From assembly GCF_001659705.1 (NCBI RefSeq), contig NZ_CP015971.1, positions 558,001-622,000 on the forward strand: a DNA stretch of 64,000 nt. The letters are read 5' to 3'. The notes below the pieces were generated by a model. It ran no database searches. It was not told the DNA's origin and saw only the letters and a list, made by a program, of their open reading frames with translations. The position numbers and the translations under genes are program-made. This document shows, in pieces, positions 1 through 8,769 of the stretch; within the stretch, counting starts at the first letter, position 1, and each line of letters opens with the position of its first letter. This DNA is from Arachidicoccus sp. BS20 (GTDB lineage: Bacteria; Bacteroidota; Bacteroidia; Chitinophagales; Chitinophagaceae).

Positions 1-490
1 TATTGGCGATGTTTTCAAATTCTGTATTGAATTGCTTACGCAGATTTTCCATTTCGGTTTTCTGCGTGTCCAACTTTTCGTTTAATGAACGGTTATCTGC
101 CTTGAGTTCTGCAACTTTTTGTACTGCATCATTGAACGCGTTTGTTTTTGACAGAAGTTCTGATTTTAGCTGTACAATATCGTCCGAAGATATTTTGATG
201 GTGGTAATTGCCGTTTCAAGTTTGGCGTTGGACGAGACAAGCGAAGCGCTCAATTGCGCGGCTTCATTGATTTTGCTTTGAAGTGCAAGCGTATTTTCCT
301 GAAGTGAGTTTGACAATGTTTTGTTCTTTTCTTTTTCAATACCAAGCTCAATATTCTGCTGGTTAAATTTTGTGTTCAGCAAATCAAATGTTGTTTTTGC
401 AATCGTTTTTTGTTTATTAACAAGCATTGCAATAATCCACGCAATGATACCGCCCAGAACTACGCCAATAAGAAGATACAGGATTTCCAT
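1..490 (-). CDS. rmuC: RmuC-family DNA recombination protein, N-terminal part (cut by window edge)
   Basis: The minus strand is open from an ATG at 488-490 to the window edge, giving 163 codons. The product starts with one membrane segment (about residues 3-22, rich in Leu, Ile, Val and Gly) followed by a long heptad-rich coiled coil of Lys, Glu, Gln, Asn and Leu, ending at the edge in an FNTEFENIAN-like segment. That is the usual N-terminal plan of RmuC (membrane anchor, coiled coil, then a PD-(D/E)XK nuclease-like domain). The catalytic domain lies outside the window. RmuC is thought to limit rearrangement at inverted repeats; this is family knowledge. The call rests on architecture and the segment before the edge. 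Confidence 0.8.
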   Translation of the reverse strand, partial: MEILYLLIGVVLGGIIAWIIAMLVNKQKTIAKTTFDLLNTKFNQQNIELGIEKEKNKTLSNSLQENTLALQSKINEAAQLSASLVSSNAKLETAITTIKISSDDIVQLKSELLSKTNAFNDAVQKVAELKADNRSLNEKLDTQKTEMENLRKQFNTEFENIAN

Positions 491-596
491 AAGACAAATA
501 TACCAATGATTAAAATGTTTGTTTCAAATGGAAACGGAAATAAATTCATCTTTTTTCTTCGCAAGAATCAAAGAAGAATGATTATTTTTGAGTTGA

Positions 597-1238
597 ATGA
601 AAAAAACAATTTCCATATTTTTTATACTGATATTTTGCAGTTGCTTATATCGTGGTTATGCACAGAAAATTATTGGCGATTGTACAATTACCTACAAAGT
701 AAGTGCGAAGGAAGACAGTGCAAATTCAAATACCATTAAAAATGCGTATAAAAAATTTTATGTCAGAGGCGGATTGTCTCTAACGGAAATAAATTTTGAA
801 AATTACCAACAATCAACCATCTGTAATCAAAACGGAGATAATGTCTATATTTTGTACCATGTAGGTGGGCAGAAATATTTATCGGTTCTCTCCAAAGAAG
901 CATGGGCAAAACAGTATGAAAAATATAAGGACATTAAACTGCAAACATTAAACGAGACCCGGAGTATTCTCGGTTATGAATGTAAAAAAGCTATAGCTAC
1001 GCTGAAAGACGGCACAAAAATCAGTTTGTATTATACGCCTGAACTTAAAACCAATGTTCCTGAGAATCCGTATGAATTTGACAACATCAATGGATTGGTA
1101 CTGAAATACGAAGCTGAAATCCGTAACAAATACAAGATTACTTATACTGCTTCGAGCATTGATTTTAATCCTGTTCCTGCTACAAAGTTTATTATTCCAA
1201 AAGAAGGTTACAGAATTTTAGATAAAGATTTTCAGTAA
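597..1238 (+). CDS. GLPGLI-like secreted protein
   Basis: A protein of 213 residues with a signal peptide (Lys-Lys start, hydrophobic core, likely cleavage after GYA at about residue 22). The mature part is beta-rich, with a middle segment reading LGYECKKA and later FDNINGLVLKYEAE. These resemble the GLPGLI/DUF4412 type of small exported proteins common in Bacteroidetes, whose role is unknown. A Cys in the hydrophobic core (IFCSC) could be read as a lipobox, but the AQ cleavage site fits better. It converges on the methyltransferase gene, with a 7-bp overlap of the 3' ends. Family call is moderate; no function is claimed. Confidence 0.65.
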   Translation: MKKTISIFFILIFCSCLYRGYAQKIIGDCTITYKVSAKEDSANSNTIKNAYKKFYVRGGLSLTEINFENYQQSTICNQNGDNVYILYHVGGQKYLSVLSKEAWAKQYEKYKDIKLQTLNETRSILGYECKKAIATLKDGTKISLYYTPELKTNVPENPYEFDNINGLVLKYEAEIRNKYKITYTASSIDFNPVPATKFIIPKEGYRILDKDFQ

Positions 1239-1942
1239 GCGGAAAGCAAAAATATTGCTGGTCGTTTATGCAAATCAATTGTTTCTTTTTTCCATTGCTG
1301 AATGTTTTTGGTTTCGATGCTTTCGCTCGCAGCTGTGATGTCCACAGCGATACAGAGTTTTGTGCCCGATTTGCAAGTTGTCAAAATATCATTCAGTAGA
1401 CTATGGTTACGATAAGGTGTTTCTATAAAAATTTGCGTACAGCTTCTTTTCAGTGAATCTTCTTCGAGGAAACGAAGTGTTTTTTTTCGCTCGACATTTT
1501 CCACCGGCAAATAACCGTTAAACTGAAATTGTTGCCCGTTCATGCCGCTTGCCATCAATGCCAAAAGAATGGAACTCGGACCCACCAACGGCTGCACCTT
1601 CGCTCCTATTCGCTGCGCCGCATCAATCAGTATTTGTCCCGGGTCGGCAATACCCGGGCAGCCTGCATCGCTTACAATACCAATGTTTGTACCATTTTTA
1701 AGATGTTCGGTAAAGTTTTGCTTCACACTTTCTTCCGCTTTGTGAATAGCATACCATTCATAATTGTCGATAAGCATCTCTTTCCACAGTTTTTTAAAGT
1801 AACGGCGTGCCACTTTTTCATTTTCTGTAAAAAATACCCGGCAATCTTTTATAGCACTCAGTACATAAGACGGAATGGCTTTTAATGCATCATCATCGTC
1901 TTGCAATACATTCGGTATCAGGTAAACTTTTCCTGTTGGCAT
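1232..1942 (-). CDS. SAM-dependent methyltransferase, RsmI/tetrapyrrole methylase fold
   Basis: This 236-residue protein has the tetrapyrrole-methylase fold used by RsmI (16S rRNA cytidine 2'-O-methyltransferase). Visible motifs are an N-terminal VYLIPN strand, the SDAGCPGIADPG loop near residues 91-102, LVGPSSILLALMASG near 118-132, and FIETPYRN near 172-179. It is shorter than canonical RsmI (about 280 residues) and lacks that family's C-terminal extension. It therefore matches the short RsmI-like paralogue many Bacteroidetes carry, and its real substrate is uncertain. It starts 10 bases downstream of the AI-2E permease gene on the same strand, so the two may be cotranscribed. Confidence 0.85.
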   Translation of the reverse strand: MPTGKVYLIPNVLQDDDDALKAIPSYVLSAIKDCRVFFTENEKVARRYFKKLWKEMLIDNYEWYAIHKAEESVKQNFTEHLKNGTNIGIVSDAGCPGIADPGQILIDAAQRIGAKVQPLVGPSSILLALMASGMNGQQFQFNGYLPVENVERKKTLRFLEEDSLKRSCTQIFIETPYRNHSLLNDILTTCKSGTKLCIAVDITAASESIETKNIQQWKKETIDLHKRPAIFLLSAY

Positions 1943-1952
1943 TTTTTAATAC

Positions 1953-3080
1953 TTATTTCTTATTCTTCTTTATTTGTGCAAGTCTGGTTTTAATAGCTTT
2001 CAGTCGGTTTTTCTTTTGGTAATCCACGTCTTCTCCCAATAAAATTCCCCAAGGTTTTAATTCATCCACGCCGTCAAAAAGTACCTTCATAATTGCCATT
2101 ACCGGCACGGCAAGAAACATCCCCGGAATGCCCCACAATTCACTTCCTATAATCACTCCTACAATTGTAACTAAAGCATTAATTCTTACTTTGGAACCGA
2201 CTACTTTTGGCAATAAAATATTACTGTCTATCAAATGCACGACTACAATGACAATCAATACGCCGGCAACGACCACCGGTTCGCTGGATGAAGCAGTAAT
2301 AATAATGCTGATGATAGCTGCAGTAAGCACTCCCAGATACGGGATAAGATTAAGCACAGATACAATAAATGCCAGCAGCAACGCATATTTAGAGCCTACA
2401 ATCAATAAACCTATAAACGTCATCAAGGCAACTAAAAGCATTTCTATCAATAGTCCGAAAATATAACTTCGGATAACGTATTTTGTTCTTCCCAAAACTG
2501 CAGCAACAGCTTCCAGATTTACCTCACTAAAGCACGCAATAATAAAACGGACAACCAGTCTGCGGTAAAGCAACAACAAGAAAGTATAAATAGGTATCAA
2601 CACGGCATATTCCAAAATTCCGGAGAGTGTGGAAAAAGTACTGCCCAAAATTTCGGGCGCGCTTGCCAATGCTTTTGTTCGTATATTTTCCAGCGAGGTA
2701 TTCAGTTTACCCGGTGTTACATGAAAATGCTCCTGCATATACAATTGGACATTATCGGAAGCCTTGTTAAGATTTTTGGTAAGTGCAGGCAAATCTTCTT
2801 TAAACGAAATAATTTGTGCAGAAATAAAATAAATAATTGTCGCCGTTATTACAATGGCAAGTAGCATACAAATAATAGCCGCAATCGCATGATGTACACC
2901 ATGCCGTTCCAGAAAATTGCACGGTGCTATCAGAAAAATACAGAATATCGCAGCAAAGAATAAAGGCGTCAATACACTTCTGCCAACATACAGCAATACC
3001 AGCAAAAGAGTTATTGTAATGAGTGAACTGCTTAGTTTTAAATAAAACGGATTTGAATTATTATCCATAGATTTGCTCAT
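1953..3080 (-). CDS. AI-2E family transporter (PerM/TqsA-like permease)
   Basis: A 375-residue membrane protein with about seven to eight hydrophobic segments: two near residues 15-55, one near 60-90, one near 150-170, then a C-terminal group from about 205 to 335. The hydrophilic stretch at about 95-145 and the motif LNLIPYLGV near residue 245 are typical of the AI-2E transporter/PerM family. Members export diverse small molecules or act in Na+/H+ exchange, so the substrate cannot be given. The C-terminus is very Lys-rich. The start at 3080 gives a short polar N-terminus; a second in-frame ATG at 3068 is an alternative. Confidence 0.88.
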   Translation of the reverse strand: MSKSMDNNSNPFYLKLSSSLITITLLLVLLYVGRSVLTPLFFAAIFCIFLIAPCNFLERHGVHHAIAAIICMLLAIVITATIIYFISAQIISFKEDLPALTKNLNKASDNVQLYMQEHFHVTPGKLNTSLENIRTKALASAPEILGSTFSTLSGILEYAVLIPIYTFLLLLYRRLVVRFIIACFSEVNLEAVAAVLGRTKYVIRSYIFGLLIEMLLVALMTFIGLLIVGSKYALLLAFIVSVLNLIPYLGVLTAAIISIIITASSSEPVVVAGVLIVIVVVHLIDSNILLPKVVGSKVRINALVTIVGVIIGSELWGIPGMFLAVPVMAIMKVLFDGVDELKPWGILLGEDVDYQKKNRLKAIKTRLAQIKKNKK

Positions 3081-3111
3081 TGCGTAGAAACCGACATAAA
3101 ATTTTACTTAT

Positions 3112-3147
3112 CAAAATTACACAAAGGATACGAAAAATTTCATCAAA
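3112..3147 (-). promoter_or_regulatory. Candidate Bacteroidetes-type promoter of the AI-2E permease gene
   Basis: Read on the minus strand, TAATTTTG at 3119-3112 matches the -7 consensus TAnnTTTG. A TTTG at 3147-3144 lies 24 bases upstream, slightly longer than the usual 19-21. Transcription would start about 25 bases before the gene start at 3080. Confidence 0.4.
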
Positions 3148-3278
3148 GATTGCCTCTTGGCAAAAAAACAATAAAAAACTACAAGAGCAATCTAAGAAAT
3201 GCCAAAATATTTTAGCCTTTGATTCCGAATAATTTGTCCATTCTGTTTTTGCTTTTAGTTTAAAAATAAAATACATCA

Positions 3279-4085
3279 ATGACACACCAATATTTACCTC
3301 TTTTCAACTCTCAAATCAGTTATTACCGTTTTGGGAGCGGAAGTCGGTTAATAATTGCTTTCCATGGTTACAGTAATGATGCACAAATATTCCAACTACT
3401 TGAATCTGAATTAAAAAAGAATTATACAATCATCGCGCTCGACCTTCCGTTGCATGGGAATACACGCTGGAACAAAATTTTACTCACACCCAAAATGCTG
3501 AAAAAAATTATTGATGCAATTATCGAAAAAGAGCAGTTGCCAAAAGAATACTGGCTAATGGGTTTTAGCTTGGGCGGACGCATTGCACTTAGTCTTTTTC
3601 AATATGCGCCGCAACAAGTGAAGCGATTAATATTACTCGCGCCCGATGGCTTGTATGCAAGCTGGTGGCATAAATTTTTAGTACAAACATATTTAGGAAA
3701 TTTAATTACCTCATTTCTTTTGAAGCACCCAAAAAATGCTATGAATTTCTTAGATAAAATGAAAGAAAAAAGGTTCATTAACCAAAAGGTTTACGATTTT
3801 GCACAAGGCTTGCTTAGCTCAAAAAGAGAAAGAACGCTTTTATACGCACGCTGGTTTTTTATGCGAAAAATGCGTCCCAATCCGGACAAGATATGTAATG
3901 CAATTATCTTCTATCAAACACCTGTTTTTTTAATTTTCGGGAAATCCGACACTATCACGCCTGCGCATAATGCACAGTATTTGGTAGATTTTGCCACGCC
4001 GTATGTTCATTATTATAAATGGGATGCAGGGCATTTGCTTTTGAGAGAAAAATATTTATCGCAATTGGCAACTTTGTTTAAATAA
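3279..4085 (+). CDS. Alpha/beta hydrolase
   Basis: A cytoplasmic-looking protein of 268 residues. It has the oxyanion-hole motif FHGYSND near residues 28-34, the nucleophile elbow GFSLGG with Ser97, an acid in GKSDTITP, and a final DAGH with His252, so the Ser-Asp-His triad appears complete. The family includes esterases and C-C bond hydrolases, and the sequence does not reveal the substrate. The gene is followed 14 bases later by the glycosyltransferase gene on the same strand, so the two are probably one unit. Confidence 0.85.
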   Translation: MTHQYLPLFNSQISYYRFGSGSRLIIAFHGYSNDAQIFQLLESELKKNYTIIALDLPLHGNTRWNKILLTPKMLKKIIDAIIEKEQLPKEYWLMGFSLGGRIALSLFQYAPQQVKRLILLAPDGLYASWWHKFLVQTYLGNLITSFLLKHPKNAMNFLDKMKEKRFINQKVYDFAQGLLSSKRERTLLYARWFFMRKMRPNPDKICNAIIFYQTPVFLIFGKSDTITPAHNAQYLVDFATPYVHYYKWDAGHLLLREKYLSQLATLFK

Positions 4086-4099
4086 GTTTTCTTTACAGT

Positions 4100-5248
4100 A
4101 TGATTTCAATCGTGTTTATCATAACTTTAGTTTTGCTCGTACTTTATTGTGCGCTTATATTTACATACAGATATTGGCTTGCCCGCTTGAAAAATTTTTC
4201 AGTGAATTATTCACTCGATTCAAAGACTACATTCAGCATTATCATTCCGGCTCGTAATGAAGAAGAAAATATCGACAAATGCTTATCTTCCATATTCAAC
4301 AATAATTATCCGGCTGATTTATATGAAGTTATTGTAATCGATGATGATTCAAATGATAATACTGCCGCCGTTGTACAACAATTTCAATCTCAACATAAGC
4401 AATTAAGACTGTTGCATATCAATGATTTACTGAATGGGGAAAAAATAAATTCTTATAAAAAGAAAGCGATTGAATCTGCCATTCATGTTGCTAATAGTAA
4501 CTACATCGTTACTACCGATGCAGATTGTATCGTTTCTGAAAACTGGCTGTCTAATTTTGATAATTACATTCAGCAAACAGGAAAAAAGTTTATTGCTGCG
4601 CCGGTTTCATTTATAGATAACGATACCTTTCTTGGCAGATTTCAATGTCTTGATTTTCTAAGCTTGCAAGGAATTACGGCAGCTTCCGTTTCCGCAGGCT
4701 TTCACAGTATGTGCAACGGCGCCAATCTGTGTTATGAAAAAGATGTTTTCTTTAAAGTAAACGGCTTCAGTGGTATCGACCAACTCGCAAGCGGCGACGA
4801 TATGCTGCTGATGCATAAGATTCAGCAACAGTTTCCTGATGCAATTGGTTATATTTATTTGAAAAGCGCTATTGTACAAACGTTACCTATGCTTACTTGG
4901 AAAACGTTTATCAATCAACGTATCCGGTGGGCGAGCAAAGCGACCAATTATAACGACATACGCATTACGCTTGTGCTGTGGCTTGTGTATATATTGAATG
5001 TGCTGTTATTGGCGACATTAGTATTGGCATTTTTTCATCCGTTTGATTTTATTTATTGGTTTGCCTTGCTATTCTTAAAGACGATAGTTGAACTGCTTTT
5101 TATGCAAAAAGTAGCGACATTTTATGAGCAAGAAAGTTTACTGAAATGGTTTGCCGTAATGCAGCCGTTACATATTCTATATACCGTTGTTGCCGGCTTA
5201 TTGGGAAAATTCGGCAAGTATCAATGGAAAGGCAGAAAGGTAAAATAA
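4100..5248 (+). CDS. Membrane-bound glycosyltransferase, family 2
   Basis: This 382-residue protein begins with one membrane helix (about 3-24), followed by a GT2 domain from about residue 45 to 275. Signature parts are IIPARNEEENI, VIDDDSNDNT, the metal-binding TTDADC, a GDDMLL segment, and the QRIRWASK (QxxRW-like) motif. Two to three membrane helices follow from about 290 to the end. This is the layout of processive or lipid-sugar GT2 enzymes such as those making glycolipids. The donor and acceptor are unknown. It follows the alpha/beta hydrolase in a likely two-gene operon. The 290-bp gap after it is AT-rich and holds a weak GGTTGG/CCAACC hairpin at 5267-5288. Confidence 0.9.
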   Translation: MISIVFIITLVLLVLYCALIFTYRYWLARLKNFSVNYSLDSKTTFSIIIPARNEEENIDKCLSSIFNNNYPADLYEVIVIDDDSNDNTAAVVQQFQSQHKQLRLLHINDLLNGEKINSYKKKAIESAIHVANSNYIVTTDADCIVSENWLSNFDNYIQQTGKKFIAAPVSFIDNDTFLGRFQCLDFLSLQGITAASVSAGFHSMCNGANLCYEKDVFFKVNGFSGIDQLASGDDMLLMHKIQQQFPDAIGYIYLKSAIVQTLPMLTWKTFINQRIRWASKATNYNDIRITLVLWLVYILNVLLLATLVLAFFHPFDFIYWFALLFLKTIVELLFMQKVATFYEQESLLKWFAVMQPLHILYTVVAGLLGKFGKYQWKGRKVK

Positions 5249-5539
5249 ATTACTTGCAAAATAAAAGGTTGGCAATTGCTTACCAACCCTCTACTTACTA
5301 ACTCATTAAAATCCGTTGCTAAGTTACAATCTTGTTCCCGAATTTTAAAATATTTTTGAATGATGTGTATAAACTTTGTGCTTCCAATTGAAATCGGGAT
5401 AAATATTTATTTTAATAATAATACGATATATACTTTATAAATATTTAGTAATCATATATTTAGTAAATAATCATTTGTTCAAAGGAATATTTTTATAAAT
5501 AATATAATAAATTGAAAATCAAATATTTATACAGTTTAT

Positions 5540-7090
5540 TTATATTTTTATTTCTTGTCTGTCGGCGTCAAAGTATTTTACTTCTGTGAAAGAAAGATTG
5601 GAACTCTTTTCTACGTTAATAGGCACGCCGAACTTTCTCTTCCACTTTCTTTTAATAGAATTGAAGACACCTTTCGTAAGATGCGAATAAACAATAGGAT
5701 GCACTTCAATTGTAACATTTTTGTGCTGATGAGAAACAAGATAATTCAGTTTATTTTCGATTTCGTCTTCCAGCAAATGTGTTGAAGTTACCTTGCCCGT
5801 GCCGTGGCAAGTAGGACAAACTTCGGAAGTATTAATCTTAATTTCGGGACGCATACGTTGCCTGGTAATCTGCATCACACCAAATTTGGAAATAGGCAAT
5901 ATCGCATGGCGCGCCCGGTCGGTTTTCATAAAAGTCTCTACAGCTTCCTGTATTTTCTTTTTATTTTCGGGGCTTTTCATGTCGATGAAATCTACAACGA
6001 TAATACCACCGATGTCGCGCAGCCGCAATTGCCGTGCAATTTCTGCTGCCGCTTCAAGATTAGTCGCTACTGCATTTTCTTCCTGGCTGTTACTAATGCT
6101 TTTATAGCCGCTGTTTACATCGATTACGTGTAAGGCTTCCGTATGTTCAATAATCAGGTATGCACCGCTTGGCAAATTGATAGTTTTGCCAAATGACGCC
6201 TTTATCTGTTTTGTGATATTGTAGGAATCAAAAATGTTTTGAGGCTCCTGATACAATTTTACTATATCGGCTTTGGACGGCGCTATCTTTTTGATATAAC
6301 TCAGCGTGTCGTTATAAACAGCCTTGTCGTTGATAACAATTTTGTTGAAATCTTTTGTCAGCAAATCGCGCAGGAGACTGGTAGTTTTACTTTCTTCCGA
6401 CAAGATTTTTACAGGCGGCTGCGCTGTTTTCAATTTTTGCTGAATTTCTTTCCAACTATCCAGCAATTCTCTCAAATCATCGTGAAGTTCTGCTGTATTT
6501 CTGCCATCTGCTGCCGTACGTACTATCACACCTATATTGTTGGGTTTAATAGCCTCTACAATACTGTGCAAACGTTTACGCTCATCTGATGAATGAATCT
6601 TTTTGGAAACGGCAATTACATTGTTGAATGGTGTAATTACAATATATCTGCCGGGCAATGAAATTTCGCACGTAAGCCGCGGACCTTTCGATGCAATCGG
6701 CTCTTTTAATATCTGAACCAAAATATTAGGCTTTCCACTAAAAACTTCATTTATCTTTCCGGTTTTTACAATTTCCGGTTCTACATTAAACTTATAAAAG
6801 TCAAAGCCATTGTCGCTTTTGTCAGCCTGTGCGAGTGCCGTAAACTTTAGTAACGATTTGATATAAGGACTCAAATCGGTATAGTGAAGAAATGCATCTT
6901 TTTCGTGTCCCACATCTACAAAAGCTGCGTTTAATCCGGGCATCAGCTTTTTTATTTTGCCCAAAAACAAATCGCCTACTGCAAACCCTGCATCGGACTT
7001 TTCATTCTGAAGCTCTACCAGCTTCTTATCTTCCAATAATGCCAAATCTACACCGGTTGGCGTAACGTTGACAATTAATTCTTTGTCCAC
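5540..7090 (-). CDS. rng: Ribonuclease G/E family endoribonuclease
   Basis: At 516 residues this has the length of RNase G rather than the long RNase E. An S1-like RNA-binding region lies near residues 38-130 (GKIKKLMPGLNAAFVDVG, then FLHY). The metal-binding catalytic aspartates sit in VIDVNSG (Asp324) and VVDFIDM (Asp367). The zinc-link motif CPTCHGTG has Cys425 and Cys428. The enzyme cuts single-stranded AU-rich RNA and matures 16S rRNA in the families studied. It is the last gene of a minus-strand group HU, TPR protein, 29-residue basic peptide, rng. The 280-bp gap before it suggests it may have its own promoter. Confidence 0.95.
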   Translation of the reverse strand: MDKELIVNVTPTGVDLALLEDKKLVELQNEKSDAGFAVGDLFLGKIKKLMPGLNAAFVDVGHEKDAFLHYTDLSPYIKSLLKFTALAQADKSDNGFDFYKFNVEPEIVKTGKINEVFSGKPNILVQILKEPIASKGPRLTCEISLPGRYIVITPFNNVIAVSKKIHSSDERKRLHSIVEAIKPNNIGVIVRTAADGRNTAELHDDLRELLDSWKEIQQKLKTAQPPVKILSEESKTTSLLRDLLTKDFNKIVINDKAVYNDTLSYIKKIAPSKADIVKLYQEPQNIFDSYNITKQIKASFGKTINLPSGAYLIIEHTEALHVIDVNSGYKSISNSQEENAVATNLEAAAEIARQLRLRDIGGIIVVDFIDMKSPENKKKIQEAVETFMKTDRARHAILPISKFGVMQITRQRMRPEIKINTSEVCPTCHGTGKVTSTHLLEDEIENKLNYLVSHQHKNVTIEVHPIVYSHLTKGVFNSIKRKWKRKFGVPINVEKSSNLSFTEVKYFDADRQEIKI

Positions 7091-7369
7091 AAATAAATAA
7101 TTTAAAATGATGTAATTACCGCTATCATTCGTAAGACACAGAAGTATAACGGTTTTCGCAAGAAAATCACAAAGACAATTCTTGAGAAAATTGACACATA
7201 CAAAATGGCAAAACCGTGCTCCTTTGTAATTGCATCAACTGAATATCGAAGGAAAGGAAGATAAAAGTTGCAGAAAGGAAAAAGGTATAGTTCTCTAAAA
7301 TTTGCAATGCCGAAGCGCAATAGAATTGGGCTTCGACATTACTGAATATGGCTTTAAGAAACCGTCAAA

Positions 7370-7459
7370 TTATTTCTTCTTATGACGATTCTTTCTTAAT
7401 CTCTTTTTACGTTTGTGCGTCGCAATTTTATGACGTTTTCTTTTTTTACCGCAAGGCAT
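7370..7459 (-). CDS. 29-residue COX24/AURKAIP1-type basic ribosomal peptide
   Basis: A very short gene on the minus strand encodes MPCGKKRKRHKIATHKRK and continues to a run of Arg, Lys, Asn and His, ending KKK (29 residues, more than half basic). The pattern GKKRKRHK, then THKRKKRLRKNRHKKK, is that of the AURKAIP1/COX24 domain, the family of mitochondrial mS38 and mycobacterial bS22. From those relatives it is inferred to sit in the small ribosomal subunit. It lies 36 bases downstream of the TPR gene and upstream of rng, a location linking it to RNA metabolism genes. The start is the only ATG in frame. Confidence 0.8.
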   Translation of the reverse strand: MPCGKKRKRHKIATHKRKKRLRKNRHKKK

Positions 7460-7495
7460 AGTTCTAAATAAAATTTTATAGTTAAAAAATGTTTC

Positions 7496-8356
7496 CTACT
7501 CGTTTTCCAAAGAAGCAATACGTTGTTGAATTTCCTTTTTCGCTTCAGGTATTTTCATCAATGAGCCGGCTTCTTTGTACCATTTAATTGCATTGGCTTT
7601 ATCCTGCATTCTGTCGTAAGTTTCCGCAAGATTAAAAATAGCTTCCAGATTTTGCGGCTGCTTTTCAAGCACTGCCTGAAAACGTTTGACAGCGTTATCG
7701 TATTGCCCTGATTTTACACCACCCAAACCCAGCATCATTTGCGCATACAAATTATCCGGATTCTTCTCTGCAATTTCTCTTACTTTTAAAATCTCCTGCA
7801 TTGGATTGCCCGACAGATTGCCAAACATATAACAACCCCCAATCCCGACTTTTGCCGAATCGTCTGCCGGATTTATCTTCAAAGCCTGTTCAAATAGCTC
7901 TTTCGCTTCACTTGCCATCCACGTTTGCATTGGCATACTTTGTTCTGCCATTGTGTAGGATAACAAGTTTCGGGCTGCGAAGGTAAGCTTTTGTTCTGAA
8001 TTTTCCAACTTTGCCGCTTCTCCACTATAAAAAGCGCCCAACGACAGGTTTTGCATACTGTCTGTCCAAAACGATGCAAGTTGCTTGTATTGCTTTATTT
8101 TCAGGTCTTTTACATCGCCGCGCACTACATTATTTTCCAACATGGTAATACGCTCCTGCTCTGCCGGAGAGAGTTTTGCTTTTGCCGCCGCAAGTACATC
8201 GCTTGTAGTCAATGCCGGAACAGATTGTTGTGCTGCCGCCATAGGAGCCGCCGTCATAGAAGATTTTGGTGGAATGAAATTTCCAAAAGCCAAAATAATA
8301 ATAAAAAGTAACAAACCTACGCCTGCCACAATAAGTTGCTGTTTTCTCACGCTCAA
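7496..8356 (-). CDS. Membrane-anchored tetratricopeptide repeat protein
   Basis: This 286-residue protein has a single membrane helix near residues 8-26 and then a soluble part likely facing the periplasm. TPR-like helical pairs fill residues 150-285; the clearest are NLYAQMMLGLGGVKSGQYDNAVKRF split over about 200-225 and the repeat NLEAIFNLAETYDRMQDKANAIKWY at about 234-258. TPRs bind protein partners; none can be named. It starts 14 bases after the HU gene stop, so both are read as one unit. The linker around residues 30-55 is Ala/Pro/Ser/Gln-rich and probably disordered. Confidence 0.85.
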   Translation of the reverse strand: MSVRKQQLIVAGVGLLLFIIILAFGNFIPPKSSMTAAPMAAAQQSVPALTTSDVLAAAKAKLSPAEQERITMLENNVVRGDVKDLKIKQYKQLASFWTDSMQNLSLGAFYSGEAAKLENSEQKLTFAARNLLSYTMAEQSMPMQTWMASEAKELFEQALKINPADDSAKVGIGGCYMFGNLSGNPMQEILKVREIAEKNPDNLYAQMMLGLGGVKSGQYDNAVKRFQAVLEKQPQNLEAIFNLAETYDRMQDKANAIKWYKEAGSLMKIPEAKKEIQQRIASLENE

Positions 8357-8370
8357 AAATTTGTGCGAAG

Positions 8371-8661
8371 TTACTTCGTTTTAAAGTTTTCCTTTACTTC
8401 ATTAACGAATTCTTTTGAAGGTTTGAATGCCGGAATGTAATGTTCGGGAATTTCGACAGCAATATTTTTCTTAATATTTCTGCCTATTTTAGCCGCGCGC
8501 TTCTTGGTAATAAAGCTCCCAAAGCCTCGTATGTAAATGTTTTCGCCGCGAGACAAATTTTCTTTTATCTCTTTTAAAAGGCTTTCGATTGTTACCAATA
8601 CATCAACTTTGGGAATTCCCGTTTTCTCTGAAATATTATTAACCAAATCGGATTTTCTCAT
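8371..8661 (-). CDS. HU/IHF-family DNA-binding protein
   Basis: A 96-residue protein of standard HU/IHF length. The N-terminal helices (KSDLVNNISEKTGI, then VLVTIESLLKEI) form the dimer core, and the segment IYIRGFGSFITKKRAAKIGRN leads into the DNA-embracing arm. The arm tip has PEHYIPAFKPSKEF, with the intercalating proline context of the family. The protein bends and compacts DNA. It heads the unit HU, TPR protein, COX24-type peptide. A -7 promoter element lies 57 bases upstream. Whether it acts like HU (nonspecific) or IHF (site-specific) cannot be told. Confidence 0.93.
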   Translation of the reverse strand: MRKSDLVNNISEKTGIPKVDVLVTIESLLKEIKENLSRGENIYIRGFGSFITKKRAAKIGRNIKKNIAVEIPEHYIPAFKPSKEFVNEVKENFKTK

Positions 8662-8717
8662 ACGAGATATTTTTAAAAATTTAAAATTGTGATATAAAAT
8701 TAAATATTTTTTTAAAA

Positions 8718-8725
8718 CAAATCTA
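8718..8725 (-). promoter_or_regulatory. Candidate -7 promoter element of the HU gene
   Basis: On the minus strand TAGATTTG matches TAnnTTTG exactly, 57 bases before the HU start codon. No clear TTTG was found at the expected upstream distance. Confidence 0.4.
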
Positions 8726-8769
8726 AGAAAACGAATATTTTATACATAAACGCTTTTTATTGGCTAAAG

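Noticed and set aside
3061-3285. Minus-strand frame of 74 codons between the AI-2E and hydrolase genes
   Set aside because: It overlaps the AI-2E start, has no family-like sequence, and the stretch is the intergenic promoter zone.
5267-5288. GGTTGG/CCAACC hairpin after the glycosyltransferase gene
   Set aside because: Only six base pairs, a ten-base loop and no T-run; too weak to call a terminator.
7102-7320. Minus-strand frame of 72 codons upstream of rng
   Set aside because: Composition is that of untranslated AT-rich DNA (many Phe, Ile, Cys), with no recognisable domain.
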